From Nonomuraea sp. (GTDB lineage Bacteria > Actinomycetota > Actinomycetes > Streptosporangiales > Streptosporangiaceae): DNA of 10,240 bases. The first letter of the stretch is position 1. Every line of letters starts with the position of its first letter. The position numbers and the translations under genes were made by a program. The notes beneath the pieces were generated by a model. It was not told the DNA's origin. It saw only the letters and a list, made by a program, of their open reading frames with translations, and made no database searches. Below, piece by piece: positions 6,109-10,240 of this stretch. The stretch is from NCBI GenBank assembly GCA_013362835.1, contig JABFVJ010000326.1, forward strand, positions 1-10,240. The letters run 5' to 3'.

Positions 6109-6966
6109 TCAGGCCGGGCGCGCACGGGCAAGCTTGTCCGGATTCAGCACGCTGAAGACCCCCTGGATGCGGCCGTCGCGGATGTCGAGCGCGACGAGCT
6201 GGTCGTAGCCCGCGAGCCGCATCCACAACGCCGGCTCGCCGTTGACCTCGACGAGCCGCGACCCGCCGAACTCGTAGCGGGACACCAGACCGGCGATGAA
6301 CGCCGACACCTTGCGCTTGCCGAGGATCGGGCGCAGCGCCGCCCTGACCTTGCCGCCGCCGTCGCTCCACATGACGACGTCCTCGTGGAACAGGTCGGTG
6401 AGCGCGGACAGGTCGCCGCCGCCCGCCGCCTCCATGAACTTCGTCAGCAGCCTCGTGTGGTCCTCGTGCGACGGCCTGAACCGGTCGCGCCCCTCCGACA
6501 GCCGCACCGAGGCGCGGTGGTGCAGCTGCCGGGCGTTGGCCACCGACGAGCCGACAATCTCGGCGATCTCGTCGTAGGGCAGCTCGAACGCCTCCCTGAG
6601 CACGAACACCGCCCGCTCCGGCGGCGACAGCCGCTCCATCAGGTGCAGCGTCGCGTACGAGACGGTGTCGCGCAGCTCGGCCGTGTCCAGCGGCCCCGCC
6701 TCGCCCGTCGCGACCGGCTCGGGCAGCCAGGGCCCGGTGTACGCCTCGCGCTTGACCCGGGCCGAGCGGAGCTGGTCGAGCGCCAGCCGCGAGACCACGG
6801 TCAGCAGGAACGCCCGCGGCTCCCTGACCTCGCTCCGGTCGGTGCCCTCCCAGCGCAGCCAGGCTTCCTGAACGACGTCCTCGGCGTCCCACATGCTGCC
6901 GAGCAGGCGGTAGGCCAGGCCCAGCAGCATCGGCCGATACTCCTCGAACTCCACGCTCCGCATCAT
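6109..6966 (-). CDS. ECF41-type RNA polymerase sigma factor with C-terminal SnoaL-like domain
   Basis: This is a 285-residue extracytoplasmic-function sigma factor that directs RNA polymerase to a specific promoter set. Region 2 spans about residues 6-72 (LLGLAYRLLGSMWDAEDVVQEAWLRW, 14-39) and region 4 about 104-158, with the recognition helix near IAEIVGSSVANARQLHHRA (134-152). The diagnostic ECF41 motifs are GPWLPEP (78-84) in the linker, DGGGK (202-206) in the C-terminal extension, and NPDKL (275-279) at the end. The extension (about 168-285) has the SnoaL/NTF2-like fold and, in characterised ECF41 members, controls sigma activity in place of a separate anti-sigma factor; none is seen here. 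The start is ATG 6966 or the adjacent ATG 6963; a frame open to 7041 adds only a proline/arginine-rich tail. ECF41 genes usually neighbour an oxidoreductase, epimerase or carboxymuconolactone decarboxylase; here the SDR fills that place. Confidence 0.93.
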   Translation of the reverse strand: MMRSVEFEEYRPMLLGLAYRLLGSMWDAEDVVQEAWLRWEGTDRSEVREPRAFLLTVVSRLALDQLRSARVKREAYTGPWLPEPVATGEAGPLDTAELRDTVSYATLHLMERLSPPERAVFVLREAFELPYDEIAEIVGSSVANARQLHHRASVRLSEGRDRFRPSHEDHTRLLTKFMEAAGGGDLSALTDLFHEDVVMWSDGGGKVRAALRPILGKRKVSAFIAGLVSRYEFGGSRLVEVNGEPALWMRLAGYDQLVALDIRDGRIQGVFSVLNPDKLARARPA

Positions 6967-7055
6967 TTCGCGCCGCTCACGCGGTCGAGGTGCCGGGGGC
7001 GCCGTACGCCGGGCAGGGGGTGGCCAAGCGGCGGTGAGCATGATGAGCTGAGTGA

Positions 7056-7730
7056 GTGGCGAGAAATCTGATCCTTTCAGGAGGGCTGTTCCACGACTTC
7101 GCCGCCACGTCGGCCGTGCTCGCCGACGTGCTGGCCGAGGTGGGCGTCGAGTCGGAGATCACCGAGGACCTCGCGGGCGCGCTGACCGAGCCGCCCGAGG
7201 TCCAGCTCATCACCGTCAACGCGCTGCGCTGGCAGATGGGCGAGGAGCGGTTCGCCGACCTGCGCGACGAATGGCGCTTCGCCTTACCCGCCGAGGCCCG
7301 CACCACGCTGCTCGACCACCTCGACCGGGGCGGCGGCCTGCTGTGCATGCACACGGCCTCGATCTGCTTCGACGACTGGCAGGGCTGGCCGCGCGTGCTC
7401 GGCGCCCGCTGGGCCTGGCCCAAGTCCCACCACCCGCCGCTCGGCTGGACCGGCGTACGCGTCCACGGCGGCCACCCGATCGTCGACGGCCTGCGCGACT
7501 TCGACGTGGTCGACGAGGTCTACAGCGACCTCGACGTGCTGCCCGACGTGCGGCCCCTGGCCTCCTCCCACGGCCAGCCGCTCGTGTGGGCCCGCCCGGT
7601 GCGCCGCGGCAGGGTGGTCTACGACGCGCTCGGGCACGACACCAGGTCCTACGACAACGAGATCCACCGCACCCTGCTCCAGCGGGCCGCGTTGTGGCTG
7701 CTGAAGCGCCCGGTGGGCGTCACGGAGTGA
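7056..7730 (+). CDS. ThuA-like domain protein
   Basis: This is a 224-residue cytosolic protein of the ThuA-like family, which has a class I glutamine-amidotransferase-like fold. It begins with the usual beta strand NLILSGGLFHDF (4-15). Conserved-looking positions are GGGLLCMHTAS (92-102) with C97 and H99, SHHPP (124-128), GGHPIVDGL (138-146), VDEVY (152-156) and the C-terminal GRVVYDALGHDTRSYD (185-200). These histidines and acidic residues may bind a metal or substrate. Some family members act in trehalose and 3-keto-sugar metabolism; I would not assign that reaction here. GTG 7056 gives the family-like N-terminus; no Shine-Dalgarno sequence precedes it. It diverges from the sigma gene across 89 bases, and the toroid protein follows 52 bases downstream on the same strand. 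Confidence 0.82.
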   Translation: MARNLILSGGLFHDFAATSAVLADVLAEVGVESEITEDLAGALTEPPEVQLITVNALRWQMGEERFADLRDEWRFALPAEARTTLLDHLDRGGGLLCMHTASICFDDWQGWPRVLGARWAWPKSHHPPLGWTGVRVHGGHPIVDGLRDFDVVDEVYSDLDVLPDVRPLASSHGQPLVWARPVRRGRVVYDALGHDTRSYDNEIHRTLLQRAALWLLKRPVGVTE

Positions 7731-7782
7731 CCGTGTCCGGTACGTACAAGACCTGAGGCCGTGTGGTGGGCACGATGGGCTC

Positions 7783-8670
7783 ATGAACGTGAACCTGTCC
7801 GCGGTCGCCGGCTTCATGGCCACGCACGCGCGCGTCCTTGACCGGCACCGCTTCCACCTGCTCATGGGCGAGTCCGGCCCGGCCGCCGCGCTCGCGGCCC
7901 TCGACGCCTACCGCAATCCCGACGGCGGCTACGGCTGGGGGCTGGAGCCCGACCTGCGCTCGCCGGAGAGCCAGCCGGGCGCGGCGCTGCACGCCTTCGA
8001 GGTGTTCGCCGAGATCGCCCCGGAGACCGCGCCGCAGGCCGTCGCGCTGTGCGACTGGCTGGAGTCGGTCACGCTGCCCGACGGCGGGCTGCCGTTCGCG
8101 CTGCCGGTCACCCTGGCCGAGGGCACCGCCCCCTGGTGGGCCGATGGCGACGCGACGGCCTCGTCGCTGCAGATCACGGCCATCTCGGCGGCGGCGGCCC
8201 GCCGCGTGGCCGCCCACGACCCGGCCGTGGCCGCGCACCCCTGGCTGGAGCGGGCCACCCGCTACTGCCTCGATGCCATTCAGGCCATGGAGGAGCGGCC
8301 GCACGCGTACGTGCTCTCCTTCGCCGTGCTCTTCCTCGACGCCGTCCACGAGACTCAGCCGAGGGCCGCGGACCTGCTCAAGCGGCTGGCCGCGTTCATC
8401 CCTGACGACGGGCAGGTGCGCGTCGAGGGCGGCACCGAGGACGAGCGGCTGCGGCCCCTCGACTTCGCGCCGCACCCGGGGCGGCCGGTACGCGAGCTGT
8501 TCGCCCCCGGCGTGATCGCCGCCGACCTCGAACGCCTCGCCGGCCTGCAGCAGGACGACGGCGGCTGGATCGTGGACTACGCGCCCGTCTCGCCCGCCGG
8601 GGTGCTCGACTGGCGGGGCGCGGCGACCGTACGGGCGATCGAGGTCCTGCGGGCCAACGGGGTGGTCTGA
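7783..8670 (+). CDS. Alpha/alpha-toroid (prenyltransferase/squalene-oxidase repeat) protein, function unknown
   Basis: This is a 295-residue protein with no signal peptide or membrane segment. Repeated glycine/tryptophan-rich turns mark the alpha/alpha-toroid fold of terpene cyclases and protein prenyltransferase beta subunits: NPDGGYGWGLEPDLR (45-59), LPDGGLPFA (98-106) and QQDDGGWIVDY (256-266). Helical stretches lie between them. The DxDD motif of class II terpene cyclases is absent, and I see no clear zinc ligand set of protein prenyltransferases, so enzymatic activity is unproven. At under half the length of a squalene-hopene cyclase, it would form a single small barrel. I recall similar hypothetical proteins as widespread in actinomycetes. 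ATG 7783 is the first good start; an upstream CACGAT (7771-7776) is only a weak -10 candidate. It may share a transcript with the ThuA-like gene. Its stop lies four bases from that of the convergent MerR gene. Confidence 0.72.
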   Translation: MNVNLSAVAGFMATHARVLDRHRFHLLMGESGPAAALAALDAYRNPDGGYGWGLEPDLRSPESQPGAALHAFEVFAEIAPETAPQAVALCDWLESVTLPDGGLPFALPVTLAEGTAPWWADGDATASSLQITAISAAAARRVAAHDPAVAAHPWLERATRYCLDAIQAMEERPHAYVLSFAVLFLDAVHETQPRAADLLKRLAAFIPDDGQVRVEGGTEDERLRPLDFAPHPGRPVRELFAPGVIAADLERLAGLQQDDGGWIVDYAPVSPAGVLDWRGAATVRAIEVLRANGVV

Positions 8671-8674
8671 GCGG

Positions 8675-9298
8675 TCACGCCTGGCCGAGCCGGTGGGCCG
8701 ACTCCGACTCCTGGGCCATGCGGCGCAGCGTGTCGAACGCCTTGCCGTACAGGACGGTGCCCAGCACCAGGGCCTCCACGGCGGCGTCGCGCGGGCCGCC
8801 GAACGGGATCGTGTCCATCTCGACCTCGGTCACCAGCTTCCCGACCGCCTCCACGTACGGCCCGAGGTCCACGCGCAGGCCGAGCTGGCGCATCCTGACC
8901 AGCGTCTGCGCGAGCTCGTCGCGGGTCGGGGCCTCGGGGGAGACGGCCCAGCCGAGCTCGGTGACGAGCCGGTCCACCTCGGCGCGCGCGGCCCGCCACT
9001 CCTCGTCCTGCTCGGGCTCGACGACCGGGCTGAGCGCGTAGTGGGCGATCCCGAGCATGTCGTGCACGGGCAGCGTCTCGTCCTCGACGGCGGCGATGAC
9101 CGTCTTGATGGCGGCCACGGGGAGCCTGCCCACCTCCAGGAGGGCCCGGATCAGGCGAAGCCTGCGCAGGTGGGAGTCGTCGTACTCGGCGCGGGTCGCG
9201 GCGGTCTGCTCGCCTTGGTGCAGCATGCCCTCACGCAGGTAGTACTTGATCGTGGGGATGGCGACACCGGACTTGGCGCTCAGTTCTGAGATGCGCAT
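8675..9298 (-). CDS. MerR-family transcriptional regulator
   Basis: This is a 207-residue one-component regulator. The N-terminal MerR winged helix-turn-helix is clear: MRISELSAKSGVAIPTIKYY (1-20), LREGML (21-26), then RAEYDDSHLRRLRLI (36-50) and LEVGRLPVAAIKTVI (54-68). The remaining 130 residues form a long helical effector domain. There is no cysteine in the whole protein, so metal or thiol sensing of the CueR, ZntR or SoxR type is excluded; an organic ligand is more likely. ATG 9298 starts exactly at the family's first strand. There is no ribosome site; a -10-like TATTAT ends six bases upstream inside a 19-bp inverted repeat, so leaderless, autoregulated expression is likely. It follows the LysR gene by 15 bases on the same strand and ends four bases from the convergent toroid gene. 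Confidence 0.92.
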   Translation of the reverse strand: MRISELSAKSGVAIPTIKYYLREGMLHQGEQTAATRAEYDDSHLRRLRLIRALLEVGRLPVAAIKTVIAAVEDETLPVHDMLGIAHYALSPVVEPEQDEEWRAARAEVDRLVTELGWAVSPEAPTRDELAQTLVRMRQLGLRVDLGPYVEAVGKLVTEVEMDTIPFGGPRDAAVEALVLGTVLYGKAFDTLRRMAQESESAHRLGQA

Positions 9299-9301
9299 CG
9301 T

Positions 9302-9320
9302 TGGATAATAGCGCTATCCA
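9302..9320. promoter_or_regulatory. Operator/promoter palindrome of the MerR gene
   Basis: TGGATA (9302-9307) and TATCCA (9315-9320) form perfect 6-base arms around seven bases, and a nested perfect palindrome ATAGCGCTAT lies at 9308-9317. On the minus strand it contains the -10-like TATTAT (9310-9305), six bases before ATG 9298. The stop codon of the upstream LysR gene (9316-9314) lies inside it. It is a likely MerR autoregulatory site, by position and symmetry. Confidence 0.65.
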
Positions 9321-10162
9321 GAGCGGGCGAGATGGCGCGCCGCGCTGACGACCTCCTGGACGTCGGCCTGCCGGTTCCAGAGGAAGACCGCCTCCAGTGG
9401 CGGCACGTCCTCTTTTATCGGGATGAAGGTGAGGGTATCGGGAATCGACGTGCCCTCGTGCACGCACAAGGTGTAGCCGAGGCCCGAGCCGACCATGTCG
9501 ACGACCAGGTCGTGGGTGGCCGCCGCCGGGCCGAGCCTGGGGTGCAGGCGGTGCCGGACGAACCCCTCCAGGAACCGCCGGGCGCCGGCCACCGCGTCGG
9601 ACTCCGGCATGATCAGCGGCTCCGCGGCCAGCTCGGCCAGCGACAACGTCTCGTGCGCGGCCAGGGGGTGGTCGAGGGGGAGCAGCGCGCGTACGGGGAA
9701 GCGGTGGACGAGCATGCGGGCCACGCCCCTGGGCAGCGAGCCGGGGGCGTAGCCGAGACCGGCCTGGAGCGCGCCGTCGGAGATGGAGACGATCTGCTCG
9801 GCCGTGCTCATCGGCGCGACCCGCACGCGGACGGTCTGGAGCTGGGAGAGCAGGCGGGCGGCCACGTCGGCCAGCCCGTCGGCGACGCCGAGCCTGGCCA
9901 TGCGGCCCTTGCTCCGCGCCGCGGTGACGGCGCGCTCGTAGGCGTCGAGCGCGACCGTGGCCTGGGCGAGGAACGCCTCACCCGCCTCGGTGAGCTGCAC
10001 GCCGCTGGACGAACGGCTGAACAGCTCGACGCCGATCTCCTTCTCCAGCGCCCTGAGCTGCTCCGACAGCGTGGGCTGGGCGATGTGCAGCGCGGCGGCC
10101 GCCCGGCGCAGGCTGCCCGCGCGGGCGATCGCCATCGCATATCTGACGTAACGAAGATCCAT
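9314..10162 (-). CDS. LysR-family transcriptional regulator
   Basis: This is a 282-residue regulator with the standard LysR layout. The winged helix-turn-helix is at about residues 3-62 (AGSLRRAAAALHIAQPTLSE, 15-34, then LEKEIGVELFSR, 39-50, and LTEAGEAFL, 57-65), followed by a linker helix. The effector-binding domain has two periplasmic-binding-protein-like lobes from about residue 90. Its start, LGVADGLADVAARLL, and a later DMVGSGLGYTL are typical. Effector and targets are unknown; LysR regulators often control a divergent neighbour, which here would begin beyond the right edge. ATG 10162 is supported by GAGG (10172-10169) six bases upstream. Its stop codon lies inside the promoter/operator of the downstream MerR gene, so read-through transcription or interference between the two is possible. 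Confidence 0.93.
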   Translation of the reverse strand: MDLRYVRYAMAIARAGSLRRAAAALHIAQPTLSEQLRALEKEIGVELFSRSSSGVQLTEAGEAFLAQATVALDAYERAVTAARSKGRMARLGVADGLADVAARLLSQLQTVRVRVAPMSTAEQIVSISDGALQAGLGYAPGSLPRGVARMLVHRFPVRALLPLDHPLAAHETLSLAELAAEPLIMPESDAVAGARRFLEGFVRHRLHPRLGPAAATHDLVVDMVGSGLGYTLCVHEGTSIPDTLTFIPIKEDVPPLEAVFLWNRQADVQEVVSAARHLARSG

Positions 10163-10240
10163 CCCTCACCTCGGGGTGATGATGATGGGCTATCGGTTGA
10201 TCGCTCCTCCGTATTACAAGACGGGCTGGCTCCCGTGAAG
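10163..10240 (-). promoter_or_regulatory. Upstream region of the LysR gene, with putative promoter and ribosome site
   Basis: On the minus strand, a -35-like TTCACG (10239-10234) and a -10-like TAATAC (10216-10211) are separated by 17 bases. The Shine-Dalgarno GAGG is at 10172-10169, giving a leader of roughly 40 bases. Between them, ATC-GGTT-GAT (10192-10201) and a T-N11-A spacing on the minus strand could be part of a LysR binding site, but this is weak. No gene start is visible before the right edge. Confidence 0.4.

Noticed and set aside
6967..7041. A 25-residue N-terminal extension of the sigma factor from ATG 7041
   Set aside because: The extra residues are proline/arginine-rich and unlike any ECF41 N-terminus; region 2 begins just after ATG 6966.
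7079..7085. A strong Shine-Dalgarno-like AGGAGGG inside the ThuA-like gene
   Set aside because: No ATG or GTG follows at a suitable distance, and the bases encode conserved Ser-Gly-Gly-Leu of the ThuA-like N-terminus.
10177..10187. TGATGATGATG triplet repeat upstream of the LysR gene
   Set aside because: It has only three units, too short to call a functional repeat.
1..10240. tRNA, rRNA, CRISPR array, insertion sequence ends, riboswitch or strong intrinsic terminators
   Set aside because: I found no cloverleaf-like segment, regularly spaced repeat, transposase gene or hairpin followed by a T-run. Almost all of the sequence is occupied by recognisable genes.

Overview
The window reads as chromosomal DNA of a high-GC actinomycete. 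By eye it is about 70% G+C, coding frames have GC-rich third positions, and protein types are typical of Streptosporangiaceae or Streptomyces-like soil actinobacteria (ROK regulator, ECF sigma factor with a SnoaL-like tail, GGPP-type SDR, many one-component regulators). Genus is inference; a Nonomuraea-like organism would fit. I see no tRNA, rRNA, CRISPR, insertion sequence or prophage gene, and no gap over 300 bases without a gene.

Layout, left to right. (1) 1-1594: a sugar/metabolite-type MFS exporter (minus strand, cut by the left edge) diverges from a ROK-family repressor. Between them are two 17-bp inverted repeats exactly 30 bp apart. (2) 1603-4682, minus strand: a two-gene signalling operon with a 4-base ATGA overlap. 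The upstream gene fuses a response-regulator receiver, a glutaredoxin-like domain and a thioredoxin-reductase-like flavoprotein. The downstream gene is a soluble histidine kinase with an N-terminal cyclic-nucleotide-binding fold. The flavoprotein lacks the redox-active CxxC, the glutaredoxin-like domain has serines where the cysteines would be, and the kinase's nucleotide pocket is degenerate. This is the most interesting system here. (3) 4767-5339: a divergent TetR regulator whose 3' end overlaps that of the next, convergent gene. (4) 5329-6966, minus strand: an ECF41-type sigma factor followed 18 bases later by an SDR oxidoreductase without the YxxxK catalytic pair. (5) 7056-8670, plus strand: a ThuA-like protein and an alpha/alpha-toroid (prenyltransferase/squalene-oxidase repeat) protein. 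(6) 8675-10162, minus strand: a LysR regulator followed by a MerR regulator, whose promoter/operator contains the LysR stop codon.

Themes. Regulators dominate: ROK, receiver/kinase pair, TetR, ECF41, MerR and LysR in 10 kb. At five starts a plausible -10 hexamer sits 6-7 bases before the start codon, suggesting leaderless transcripts; only the LysR and receiver-flavoprotein genes have a good Shine-Dalgarno sequence. The palindrome CGTACG occurs 18 times, several-fold more than base composition predicts, and in all codon phases among those I checked.
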